Shown piece by piece: positions 21,302 to 28,777 of a stretch of 32,463 bases of DNA. The notes beneath the pieces were generated by a model that was given only the letters and a program-made list of their open reading frames with translations, searched no databases and was not told where the DNA came from. Location of the stretch: positions 1-32,463 of the forward strand of contig JAJFUT010000017.1 in NCBI GenBank assembly GCA_021372315.1, in the 5' to 3' direction. Each line of letters starts with the position of its first letter. Positions within the stretch are counted from its first letter, which is position 1. This stretch comes from Methanobacteriota archaeon (GTDB lineage: Archaea > Thermoplasmatota > Thermoplasmata > Methanomassiliicoccales > UBA472). The position numbers and the translations under genes are program-made.

Positions 21302-21997
21302 TCACCGGACCTGGGCCTTGTGCCTCTGTGATGTGACCAGTATGTGAAGTATGTCCGCCGAGTCCTCGCACTTGTCCGCGGAGTTCTCGATGCCGTGGAG
21401 AAGGTCCCTCATCAGATAGATGGCCCTGGGGTCAAGGTCCGCCATCGTGAAGATCTCCTTCTTGGTGCTGAAGTACATCTCGTCGAGCGTATGCTCGGAC
21501 ACCTTGACGCTGCGCTCGTGACTTATCACGGCGTCCATGTCGACGCCCAATGCGTCGATGCTCAGCCTCAGCGACTTGGTGGCCTTCTCGAGCTCGATCG
21601 TCATCTCCGAGTATCTCTTCCAGAGCTGGACCGGGATCTTGATCTTCGCCTCGATGATGAGCTGCAAGTTCATTCCCGATTCCTTGGCCCAGTCCGCGAC
21701 ATAGTCCATGCGGCGTATGAGGTGCATGAGGTCCTCCCTCTCCTTGGACTCCATGTCCCCCTTCGAGAGCTCCTCGCTGATCATCTCCTCCATGCGGTCC
21801 GCCTCCTTCTCGGAGAGGACCAGGCGCTTGATCGCGTCCAGAGCCGAAGCCTCGTCGCCCTTGACCATCGCCGCAACGGCTCTGTTGAGCTCCGATGCCG
21901 TGTCGCCGACCTTCTCAGCGTGTTCCCTGATCGCCTTGTTCACCAAGGATTCGCGACGTTTGCCGAACCAGTCCAACAAAGACCCCTTATCACTCAA
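21302..21997 (-). CDS. PhoU-like DUF47 family protein
   Basis: A 231-residue, almost entirely helical protein of the DUF47/TIGR00153 family, relatives of PhoU. Two PhoU-like three-helix repeats are visible, rich in the E-x-x-x-D metal-binding pattern (for example SEKEADRMEE near 63-71 and HGIENSADKCEDSAD near 202-216). Such proteins often accompany phosphate (Pit) transporters and are thought to regulate them, but here the neighbour is an ABC importer. The start is a TTG at 21997; the gene overlaps the preceding ATPase gene by 8 bases, so they are coupled. A role in gating or regulating the adjacent ABC system is inferred. Confidence 0.82.
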   Translation of the reverse strand: MSDKGSLLDWFGKRRESLVNKAIREHAEKVGDTASELNRAVAAMVKGDEASALDAIKRLVLSEKEADRMEEMISEELSKGDMESKEREDLMHLIRRMDYVADWAKESGMNLQLIIEAKIKIPVQLWKRYSEMTIELEKATKSLRLSIDALGVDMDAVISHERSVKVSEHTLDEMYFSTKKEIFTMADLDPRAIYLMRDLLHGIENSADKCEDSADILHILVTSQRHKAQVR

Positions 21998-23075
21998 GTT
22001 TTACCGCCTCCGCTATGCCTTCATGTGGCCTCGGGAATACAACCGTTGCCTTATTGTTGATCATGAGATAGACCTCCTGCCCTATTTTATACAAATGGCC
22101 ATCTGACACGGGCACGTCGAAGTCGATCTCGTCCTCGCTCGCCGACTCCGCCGTCATCCTCCAATACGTGCCCATGTACGTGGTCGAGACGATCTTCGAA
22201 CGAAGCCCGCTCGTGAACGGGTATACGAACTCGGGCCTGACCGAGACTACAACGGCCGTTCCCGTGTCGTACGGGCAGGAGTGGACCTCGAGCTCGGAAC
22301 CGTCGCGAAGCTCGATCTTGCACAGGCCCACCGACCTCTCCCGGACCCATCCTTCGATGAGGTTCGTCTCGCCTATGAAGTTCATCGTGAATATGTTCTC
22401 TGGCTTCGTGTACAGCTGCTCTGGCGTCCCCATCTCGACGATGGCCCCGGCCCTCATCAGGACTATCCTGTCGGAGACCGACATCGCCTCCTCCTGGTCG
22501 TGGGTGACGTGGACGGTCGTGATGCCCAACGCCTTCACCAGCCTTCTCAGGTCGTACCTGAGGTCCACCCTCACCCTCGCGTCCAAGGCGGAAAGGGGCT
22601 CGTCCAGCAGCAGAAGCTTCGATCCGGTCGCCAAGGCCCTTGCCAGAGACACCTTCTGCTGCTCCCCGCCGCATAGCTCCCCGGGGAACATGCCCATCTT
22701 GTCCAGCAGCTTGACGAGCTCGAGATATTTGTGAGATGTCGTCCCTTGCTCCTCGGGGCTCTTGCCCTTGACCCTGGGGCTGTACGATACGTTCTCGCCG
22801 ACGTTCATGTTCGGGAACAATGCGATGTTCTGGAACACGTAACCGAGGTCCCTCTCCTCGATCGGCACCCCCTTCATGTCCTTGCCATCGATGAAGACCT
22901 TGCCCTCTGTGGGCTCTATGATGCCGGCCATCATCCGTATCAGCGTCGTCTTGCCGCATCCGGACGGGCCCAGGATCGTGACGTACTCCTTGTCCTTGAT
23001 CGTGAGGGTGGCATCATCGACCGCGATGACCTTCCCGTACCGCTTGGTCAGTCCTCTAACGGTGATCTCGGGCAT
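21990..23075 (-). CDS. ABC importer ATPase subunit 2 (with TOBE-like C-terminus)
   Basis: A 361-residue ATPase of the Fe3+/sulfate/spermidine/molybdate importer type (CysA/PotA/FbpC class). Walker A is GPSGCGKTT (36-44), the Q-loop is at FQN (81-83), Walker B is LLLLDEP (154-160) and the switch histidine is H192. The ABC signature is LCGGE (134-138): the usual Ser of LSGGQ/E is Cys135. A C-terminal regulatory part from about 240 is TOBE-like. The ATG directly abuts the stop of ATPase 1, which suggests equal production and a heterodimeric motor. No substrate-binding protein is encoded nearby. Confidence 0.9.
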   Translation of the reverse strand: MPEITVRGLTKRYGKVIAVDDATLTIKDKEYVTILGPSGCGKTTLIRMMAGIIEPTEGKVFIDGKDMKGVPIEERDLGYVFQNIALFPNMNVGENVSYSPRVKGKSPEEQGTTSHKYLELVKLLDKMGMFPGELCGGEQQKVSLARALATGSKLLLLDEPLSALDARVRVDLRYDLRRLVKALGITTVHVTHDQEEAMSVSDRIVLMRAGAIVEMGTPEQLYTKPENIFTMNFIGETNLIEGWVRERSVGLCKIELRDGSELEVHSCPYDTGTAVVVSVRPEFVYPFTSGLRSKIVSTTYMGTYWRMTAESASEDEIDFDVPVSDGHLYKIGQEVYLMINNKATVVFPRPHEGIAEAVKLE

Positions 23076-24167
23076 TCACTCCACCTTCAGCTCCCTCTCC
23101 AATCCCCATTCCGGGATCGGGAACACCCTGGCCTTCTCGGGGTTCCATCTGATCTGTTTCCTGTCCCCCACCGCGATCTTGCCCATCCTCCAGGACGGGA
23201 CCTTGGCCGAGATCCGCCCGTTACCGTCCACCAGCAGGTCGACGTGCAGGTACCTTCCTTCGAAAAGGATCCTCTCCACTGTGCCCTGGAGGAACCCGAC
23301 CCCGTCCTTGGATATCTCCGTATTGCCGACCTTGACGGCCAGCACGGCCTCGCACCCGATGTCAATATCGGTCGCCTTGGCCTCCAACAGGCTCCCGGAC
23401 TCTGTCCTCAGCACCGTATGGCCCTCGGAGGACTCGATCGTTCCCTTGAAGAAGTTGGACTGGCCGACGAAATTGGCTACGAACGGCGAGACTGGCGAGT
23501 CGAACACCTCGGCCGGCGTCCCCACCTGCAATATCCTCCCCTCCTTGATGACCGCGATCCTGTCCGCCATGACCATCGCCTCGTCCTGATCGTGCGTCAC
23601 GTGGACCGTCGTCAGGCCGAGGGATTTCGCCAGGTCCTTCAGTTCGTACCTAAGGCTTATCCTCAGGCGAGCGTCCAGCGCCCTCAGCGGTTCATCGAGC
23701 AGAAGGACGTCGCATCCGGATGCCAGCGCCCTTGCTAGCGCGGTCCTCTGTTGCATCCCGCCGCTCAGTTCGCGGGGATATGCGTCCGACCTCGAGGTGA
23801 GGCGCACCAGGTCAAGCATGGAAGAGAGCGTCTTCTCCTTGTCCGGATCGCTCATGCCCCTTATGTCCGGTCCGAACAGGATGTTGTCCTGGACGGTCAG
23901 ATGGGGGAAGAGCGAATACGTCTGCGACAGCATTACGGCGCCGCGGTCCTCTGGCTCCTCCTTCGTGACCTCCTTGTCCCCGAAGAAGATCTTGCCCTTG
24001 TCGAGAGGAGTTAGGCCGCACAGGGCCCTGAGGAAGGTCGTCTTTCCGGCCCCGGTCGGTCCGAGGATGCACATGTATTCGCCGTCGCGGATCTCGAGGT
24101 CTATACCGTCGGCTGCGTGGATGTCCCCGTAGCTCTTCTTCACGTTCAAGACCCTGATGCCTGGCAA
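23076..24167 (-). CDS. ABC importer ATPase subunit 1
   Basis: A 363-residue ATPase of the same class as its downstream neighbour but clearly not a recent copy. Walker A is GPTGAGKTT (36-44), the Q-loop is SQT (81-83), the ABC signature is the regular LSGGM (134-138), Walker B is VLLLDEP (154-160) and the switch histidine is H192. The C-terminal 120 residues form a TOBE-like regulatory region. The start is a TTG at 24167, immediately after the permease stop; no better start is near. It probably pairs with ATPase 2 beneath the fused permease. Confidence 0.9.
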   Translation of the reverse strand: MPGIRVLNVKKSYGDIHAADGIDLEIRDGEYMCILGPTGAGKTTFLRALCGLTPLDKGKIFFGDKEVTKEEPEDRGAVMLSQTYSLFPHLTVQDNILFGPDIRGMSDPDKEKTLSSMLDLVRLTSRSDAYPRELSGGMQQRTALARALASGCDVLLLDEPLRALDARLRISLRYELKDLAKSLGLTTVHVTHDQDEAMVMADRIAVIKEGRILQVGTPAEVFDSPVSPFVANFVGQSNFFKGTIESSEGHTVLRTESGSLLEAKATDIDIGCEAVLAVKVGNTEISKDGVGFLQGTVERILFEGRYLHVDLLVDGNGRISAKVPSWRMGKIAVGDRKQIRWNPEKARVFPIPEWGLERELKVE

Positions 24168-25814
24168 TCAGGCCACCCTCCTCTTGGTGATGTAGCGAAG
24201 CAGGACCATGAACACGTAGGACACGATTATCAGGACGATGCATGCGAGGCCAGCGGTGTAGAACTGCTCGGTATTGATCAGATCCACGATGTAAACGGGC
24301 GCGGTGTTCGCATTGGCCACGACGGCCAAGGTCGCACCGGTCTCTCCCAGGCTCCTCGTGAAGGCCATGATCGCGCCTGCGAGTATCGATGTCTTGATCA
24401 TCGGGTAGAGCACGCGCCTGAACGCCTGCAAAGGCTTCGCCCCGAGCGTCCTGGCGGTTTCTTCGTATGAGGGGTCGATCTCCTCGACGGCGCCTGCCAC
24501 GTTCCTGACGACCAGAGGATACGTGAAGGCAACATGCGCCATGACTATCAGGATGAAATCGAACGAACCTATGCCAGGAACGTCGCCCCAGAACATCCCC
24601 AGCGAGAATCCGAGCGCCGCGGTCGGGACTATGAGCGGAACGTTCACGAGGACGTCGAGCGACTGTATGATCTTGGAACCGTGGCCACGTGCGACGTACA
24701 GCGCCATCGGCACCCCCATGATGATGTCCAAGACGGTGACCACTCCGGCGATGATGAAGGAGTAGAAGAGGCTGTCCCAGAAAAGCCCCCATTCGGCGCT
24801 TTGGTACGGCAGCACGACGACGTAGGTGAAGATGAAGAAGGAAGGTATGAGAACGAAGATGAAGAGGAAGGCCGAAGAGGTCGAGTCCTTCAGGAACGGG
24901 GCCCATCCCCTCGAGAGGATGCGCTCGTACTTGGGCCAGACCTTTCCGGCGGGAAGCTTGATCTTCATCACCGCGATCTTCAGGATTATGAGCAGGATCA
25001 GCGAGATGACGATGAGAAGGATGCTGACGAAGGCCAATTGAGGTATGAGGTCGGGGTTCGATTTCCAGGCGCCGATGAGCGTCGGACCGGTCTCGAAATT
25101 GCCCGAGTTCGCCATCGTCGCCAAGGCGATCATCGTCCCGCCCGTCTCGCTCAGGCTTCTGGCCATGCATAATATTATTCCGGTCACGAGACCGGCCCGG
25201 AAAAGAGGCAGCGTGATCGTCCTCGCTGCCGTCAGCTTTGTCGCTCCCAAAGCCCTGCCGGCGGTCTCGTACGTGACGTCGATCTGTTCCAGGATCGCCG
25301 CCAGGCTTCGGACCATGTAGGGATAGGAGAAGACGACGTGAAGAAGGACGATGAGAAGGAAGGCTGAATCGACGAACCCCGGAGCGAACCCCGGGGCATT
25401 GACGTTCGAAGATGTCGCCGCCCAAAAGATCGCGCAGGAAAATCCCAGCGCTGCCGTCGGAACGGCGAGCGGCATGTCGATCAATGTGTCGAGATATCTC
25501 TTGCCGCGGAACTCCTTCCTGACCAGTATCCATGCCATCGGCAACCCAACTATGATGTCGATGACGGTGACGATCGCAGCTATCTCGAAGGAGGCGAGGA
25601 TCGCGTCGTAGATGGTGCTCATCAGGTCGGGATCGCCCATGACCGTCTCGATGCTCGACCAGTCAGTGAAGATGTAGCTCAGGACCCAGACCGTGGGCAA
25701 TATAACGAAGAGCAGGAAGAAGATGATGATGAAGGCCTTCCAGCCGCTGCGGAAGTGCCTGGTGCTGATCTTTTCAAGAAATGTGCTCTTCGGTGCTTCG
25801 GCCAGACGATCCAC
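24168..25814 (-). CDS. Fused two-domain ABC importer permease
   Basis: A 548-residue membrane protein with two BPD_transp_1 halves, about 12 transmembrane helices in all. Each half carries an EAA coupling motif: YETAGRALGATKLTAARTITL in the first and YEETARTLGAKPLQAFRRVLY in the second. Fusion of both halves is typical of iron (FbpB/SfuB), thiamine (ThiP) and some sulfate/molybdate-type importers. The start is a GTG at 25814, preceded by AAGGTGG-like sequence and a TTATCTTTTTATC box (25840-25852). It opens an operon of permease, two ATPases, a PhoU-like protein and glmM. The substrate is undetermined: an anion, a metal or a small cation are all possible. Confidence 0.9.
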   Translation of the reverse strand: MDRLAEAPKSTFLEKISTRHFRSGWKAFIIIFFLLFVILPTVWVLSYIFTDWSSIETVMGDPDLMSTIYDAILASFEIAAIVTVIDIIVGLPMAWILVRKEFRGKRYLDTLIDMPLAVPTAALGFSCAIFWAATSSNVNAPGFAPGFVDSAFLLIVLLHVVFSYPYMVRSLAAILEQIDVTYETAGRALGATKLTAARTITLPLFRAGLVTGIILCMARSLSETGGTMIALATMANSGNFETGPTLIGAWKSNPDLIPQLAFVSILLIVISLILLIILKIAVMKIKLPAGKVWPKYERILSRGWAPFLKDSTSSAFLFIFVLIPSFFIFTYVVVLPYQSAEWGLFWDSLFYSFIIAGVVTVLDIIMGVPMALYVARGHGSKIIQSLDVLVNVPLIVPTAALGFSLGMFWGDVPGIGSFDFILIVMAHVAFTYPLVVRNVAGAVEEIDPSYEETARTLGAKPLQAFRRVLYPMIKTSILAGAIMAFTRSLGETGATLAVVANANTAPVYIVDLINTEQFYTAGLACIVLIIVSYVFMVLLRYITKRRVA

Positions 25815-25839
25815 CTTATCTTCCCTGAACCTCTATGCC

Positions 25840-25852
25840 GATAAAAAGATAA
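25840..25852 (-). promoter_or_regulatory. TATA-like box of the ABC transporter operon
   Basis: Read on the minus strand, TTATCTTTTTATC is centred about 32 bases before the GTG start of the permease, consistent with a short leader carrying the GATAAGGTG ribosome-binding-like sequence. Confidence 0.45.
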
Positions 25853-25904
25853 CGACTGGCCCGACCGGGCCGAGTTGAATCGGGAGTTGAATATCAGGAG
25901 CACA

Positions 25905-26864
25905 TCATGCGATGATCGTTGATCCGACGATCTGGCCCTTCTCGATTCGGACGCCAGGCCCGACGATCGAACCCTTGACGATAGCGCCCTCGCCGACGAT
26001 GGCGCCCTCCATGACCGTCGAATCGCTCACCTCTGCCCCCTCCATGACGGCCGCCCCCTTTCCGACGACGGCGTTCGGACCGACGGTGCAACCCTCGAAC
26101 CGCGCTCCTTCCAGATAGTTATTGCCCGGCATCTTCACGCTGCCTTTGAACGTACACTCATGTATCGCCGCGAGCCCGTTCGAGAGGAGCGTCGACTGCG
26201 CCCTGAGGTAGCTTTCCCTCGTCCCGCAATCGACCCAGTAACCTTCGAACCTGTGACCGTAGAGCCCCTTGCCCAATATCCTCGGGAACACCTCGCGTTC
26301 CAGAGAGACGACCCCGTCATCGATGTGCTCGAATATCTCCGGCTCGAAGATGTAGACCCCGGCGTTGATGCTGTTCGAGACCGCGTCCCCCCGCTTTGGC
26401 TTTTCCTGGAAGACGTCTATCCTATCATCGGCCGTTGTCCCGACGACGCCGAACGCCGATGGATCATCGACGTCCCATAGCGATATCGTGCCGATGCCCT
26501 TTCGGGAGCGGTGCTTTGCCAGCATGTTCGCCAGGTCAAGCGACGTCAGCACGTCCCCGTTGAACGCGAAGAAGGCGCCGTCGATATGGGACGAGACGTT
26601 CTTGAGCGCCCCGCCGGTCCCTAGGGGCGTGTCCTCGTTGACGAGGACGACCTTCCGTCCGCAGTCGTTCTCATCGAAGTACTCCTCGAGCCTGTCCTTC
26701 ATGTAGCTGACCGCGAGGATGACCATGTCGACCTCCTTCGGCAGGGAGTCGATGATGTGCATGACCATTGGCCTGTCGACGAGCGGCACTAACGGCTTCG
26801 GCATGGAATATGTCAGAGGCCTCAGCCTCGTTCCCATGCCCCCGGCGAGTATGACCGCCTTCAT
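25905..26864 (-). CDS. Sugar-phosphate nucleotidyltransferase with left-handed beta-helix tail
   Basis: A 319-residue enzyme of the mannose-1-phosphate guanylyltransferase / glucose-1-phosphate nucleotidyltransferase family, which activates a sugar 1-phosphate with an NTP. The signature GGMGTRLRPLT (8-18), the following KPLVPL, the metal-binding FNGD, FQEKP, and VDCGTRESY are present. The closing 80 residues are hexapeptide (left-handed beta-helix) repeats with alternating V, G and I positions. Eukaryotic-like GMPP and archaeal GlmU-like proteins share this layout. GDP-mannose or UDP-sugar synthesis for glycosylation is plausible, and the glmM gene downstream fits. The nucleotide and sugar are not determined. 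The gene follows lsm by 35 bases, probably as one transcript. Confidence 0.87.
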   Translation of the reverse strand: MKAVILAGGMGTRLRPLTYSMPKPLVPLVDRPMVMHIIDSLPKEVDMVILAVSYMKDRLEEYFDENDCGRKVVLVNEDTPLGTGGALKNVSSHIDGAFFAFNGDVLTSLDLANMLAKHRSRKGIGTISLWDVDDPSAFGVVGTTADDRIDVFQEKPKRGDAVSNSINAGVYIFEPEIFEHIDDGVVSLEREVFPRILGKGLYGHRFEGYWVDCGTRESYLRAQSTLLSNGLAAIHECTFKGSVKMPGNNYLEGARFEGCTVGPNAVVGKGAAVMEGAEVSDSTVMEGAIVGEGAIVKGSIVGPGVRIEKGQIVGSTIIA

Positions 26865-26899
26865 AGAAATCGGTCGACCTGCCCTTGAACTTAGGTCGT

Positions 26900-27115
26900 T
26901 CAGAGCGGAGATATGCTGACGACGTTGTTGCCACGGAGGATGACCACTCCGAGGCGCCTGCTCTGTTCCGCGGTGCGCTCCTCGGTCTCCTCTATGACCA
27001 TGTTCATGTACTCATCGTAACCGGTGAGCTTACCCTCTAGGACCCTGGTGTCCTTCAGTAATATGGATATACGCTTGTTGATGGACTTCTCGAGCAGAGC
27101 GAGCGGCATTACCAT
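26900..27115 (-). CDS. Sm-like archaeal protein (Lsm)
   Basis: A 71-residue single-domain protein with Sm1 (KRISILLKDTRVLEGKLTGYDEYMNMVIE) and Sm2 (LGVVILRGNNVVSISP) motifs. Archaeal Lsm proteins form heptameric or hexameric rings that bind U-rich RNA. I chose the ATG at 27115, because the TATA-like box at 27148-27157 places the transcript start downstream of the earlier in-frame ATG at 27136. An ATG at 27109 is also possible. The R-G-N-x-V core of Sm2 is intact. It leads the pair lsm-nucleotidyltransferase. Confidence 0.9.
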   Translation of the reverse strand: MVMPLALLEKSINKRISILLKDTRVLEGKLTGYDEYMNMVIEETEERTAEQSRRLGVVILRGNNVVSISPL

Positions 27116-27147
27116 AAAATCACTGAACTCACGCATCAGGCCGGTTC

Positions 27148-27157
27148 GATTTAAACC
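27148..27157 (-). promoter_or_regulatory. TATA-like box of lsm
   Basis: Read on the minus strand, GGTTTAAATC is centred about 37 bases before the ATG at 27115. It lies between the end of the small ORF and lsm, so lsm can be transcribed separately from the condensin operon. Confidence 0.5.
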
Positions 27158-27178
27158 TTTTCTTCGGAGCGAGCTGAT

Positions 27179-27364
27179 TCAGTGCTTGATCGCAAGGAAG
27201 GGTTGGCCCATCCAGTAGCTTGCGGTGGACGCGGGGCCCCCCCATTCGTACGAAAGCTCGGTGATGTTGACGCAGTAACCGGTCCCGTGCTGCCTGTTGC
27301 CTTCAGGGACGGTCACCGGAATCCGCACGATGCCGGGGCTTGGGACCATATTGTCCGGGATCAC
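27179..27364 (-). CDS. Small ORF, fourth gene of the SMC-ScpA-ScpB operon, unknown function
   Basis: A 61-residue ORF whose GTG start overlaps the scpB stop (GTGA at 27361-27364), the same coupled arrangement as the genes before it. By my count about four fifths of its codons end in G or C, like the genes around it and unlike random sequence. The product contains PVTVPEGNRQHGTGYCVN and ends in WMGQPFLAIKH; it has one Cys, no signal peptide or transmembrane segment, and several aromatic and Gly/Pro residues suggesting a compact beta-rich fold. I do not recognise a family. The frame is also open a little further upstream (GTG at 27388), inside scpB. A conserved accessory of the condensin complex is a guess from position. 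Confidence 0.6.
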   Translation of the reverse strand: MIPDNMVPSPGIVRIPVTVPEGNRQHGTGYCVNITELSYEWGGPASTASYWMGQPFLAIKH

Positions 27365-27858
27365 TGCTTTGATTGGGATTCCAGCCACCTCTTGATCTCT
27401 TCCTTCTTGGTGCTCCCGATGCCGAACTTCTCGCTGAACTTCGTCGTGGTGGTGAGAAGCCAGGTCTGTCCCTTCTTCTTCCCGGTCACGAGGCCGGCCT
27501 GCCTGAGCGCTCTGACGTCATCATAGATGTCGGAGCCCATCAGCCTCGCGAGCTCGCTCTGAAGTATGGGCTGGTTGTAGGCGATGATCGCCGCCGTCCT
27601 CAGAACGCGGTCGGGAAGGTCCTTCTCGGCGAACTGCATCGAATAGCTGGCCGCCTCCTTCCTCAGCTGCATCGAATAGTTGAGCCCCGTCCTCGCGATC
27701 TGGATCGCGGACGCGCGATCGTCGTACGTGGCGATGAGCTTCTTCAGGGCCTTCCTGACTTCGGTCTGGGACATCCCGGTCGCGTCGCAGATCTCCGACG
27801 CCTTCAGCGGCCTTCCGGCCGAGAAGAGCACTGCCTCGACTGCGACCTCAGGCTCCAC
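27361..27858 (-). CDS. scpB: Segregation and condensation protein ScpB
   Basis: A 165-residue protein with two winged-helix domains (about 4-80 and 85-150). It dimerises and binds the central part of the kleisin ScpA in the SMC complex that compacts and segregates chromosomes. The family features VEAVLFSAGRPLKASEI at the start and RVLRTAAIIAYNQPILQSEL in the middle are clear. The start overlaps the scpA end by 11 bases and the stop overlaps the small ORF, so all four genes of the operon are coupled. The tail is short and charged. Confidence 0.92.
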   Translation of the reverse strand: MEPEVAVEAVLFSAGRPLKASEICDATGMSQTEVRKALKKLIATYDDRASAIQIARTGLNYSMQLRKEAASYSMQFAEKDLPDRVLRTAAIIAYNQPILQSELARLMGSDIYDDVRALRQAGLVTGKKKGQTWLLTTTTKFSEKFGIGSTKKEEIKRWLESQSKQ

Positions 27859-28777
27859 TTCTCATCACCGCTCTCGTCTCATCCGCGGGGACCGCCGCAA
27901 TGGCCTTGTCCTCCATCGTCCCGATGTCCCATGGCAACTTGATCTCCAGGAATATCTGACCGTAGGGTACGTCGTCCTGCCAGAGCGATATCTTGCCGGA
28001 CCGGTTGAGGAAAAGCAGGGAAACGAACACCGTCACGGCATCCTCCTTCCCGCCCTCGACCAGGTCTTCGAACTGGATCGGCCCGTTGCCGCATCTCATG
28101 ATCCGTCCCCAGGTGACCTCGACGTCCTTCTCCAGGTCCTCGAGGTGCGCCTTGTCGTCGAACTTGACGACCTTTGACCTGAGGGCCTCCTTGACCCTCT
28201 GCCTCTGCAGCTGGACCTCGACGTCCAGCTTAGCCTCCTCGAACGCATCGAGGAGCTCGACGAGCGATACCGGCCTCGAGCTGTGGTGCCTGACGGCCTC
28301 CGTCAGCTCCACCCCCGCCGGGACCTTCGTGTCGATGCGGGCCAGGGCGGGGTCCTCGACGAACTCGTCCAGCATGTCCATGTCGAGGTCGGAGAACATG
28401 AGCTCGCAAGGCTCATGCGTGTCGTGAAGGGTAAGTACTTCCTGGGACTGCATCCTGAAGATGCTCCAGGCCATGAACATGAGCCTTCCGGCGACTATGA
28501 AGTTGATCTCGTCCCCGTGCATCTTCTTGGCGTAGAGGCGGGAGAACTCCATCAGGTTGACGTCCCATGGGTCGAAGTTGTTCGAAAGCACGAGCTCGAA
28601 TACCAGCTGGATCGCCCTGTCGACGGGGTCCTGCGGGGCCGAGCGGTCCCCCTGCTCCGCCTGCTTGAGCAGCTCCATGTACCTTTCGATCTTCTCACTG
28701 CGGTCCCCCTCGTCGATTATAGCCCTGTGGAACAGCAGATGGCCCAACACCGCCTCCGAGCTCGTGACTTCGCTCAT
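27848..28777 (-). CDS. scpA: Kleisin ScpA
   Basis: A 309-residue kleisin that closes the SMC dimer ring. The N-terminal helical domain (about 50-125, with DPVDRAIQLVFELVLSNNFDPWDVNL) should contact the SMC neck. The C-terminal winged helix (about 235-295) should contact the SMC head cap. The central region about 135-225 is acidic and helical and would hold ScpB. The ATG overlaps the smc stop by 4 bases (ATGA). The N-terminal 45 residues, before the conserved DP-x-D segment, are longer than in many bacterial ScpA proteins. Confidence 0.92.
   Translation of the reverse strand: MSEVTSSEAVLGHLLFHRAIIDEGDRSEKIERYMELLKQAEQGDRSAPQDPVDRAIQLVFELVLSNNFDPWDVNLMEFSRLYAKKMHGDEINFIVAGRLMFMAWSIFRMQSQEVLTLHDTHEPCELMFSDLDMDMLDEFVEDPALARIDTKVPAGVELTEAVRHHSSRPVSLVELLDAFEEAKLDVEVQLQRQRVKEALRSKVVKFDDKAHLEDLEKDVEVTWGRIMRCGNGPIQFEDLVEGGKEDAVTVFVSLLFLNRSGKISLWQDDVPYGQIFLEIKLPWDIGTMEDKAIAAVPADETRAVMRSGA

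Noticed and set aside
23812-25533. A 573-codon open frame on the minus strand in another frame of the permease and ATPase 1 genes
   Set aside because: The product is Arg/His/Gly-rich low-complexity sequence. The permease and ATPase frames carry all the family motifs.
21302-25814. Assignment of the ABC system as a phosphate (Pst) transporter because of the PhoU-like gene
   Set aside because: Pst has two separate permeases, one PstB-type ATPase and PstS. The fused permease and the CysA/PotA-type ATPases with TOBE-like tails do not fit, so the substrate was left open.
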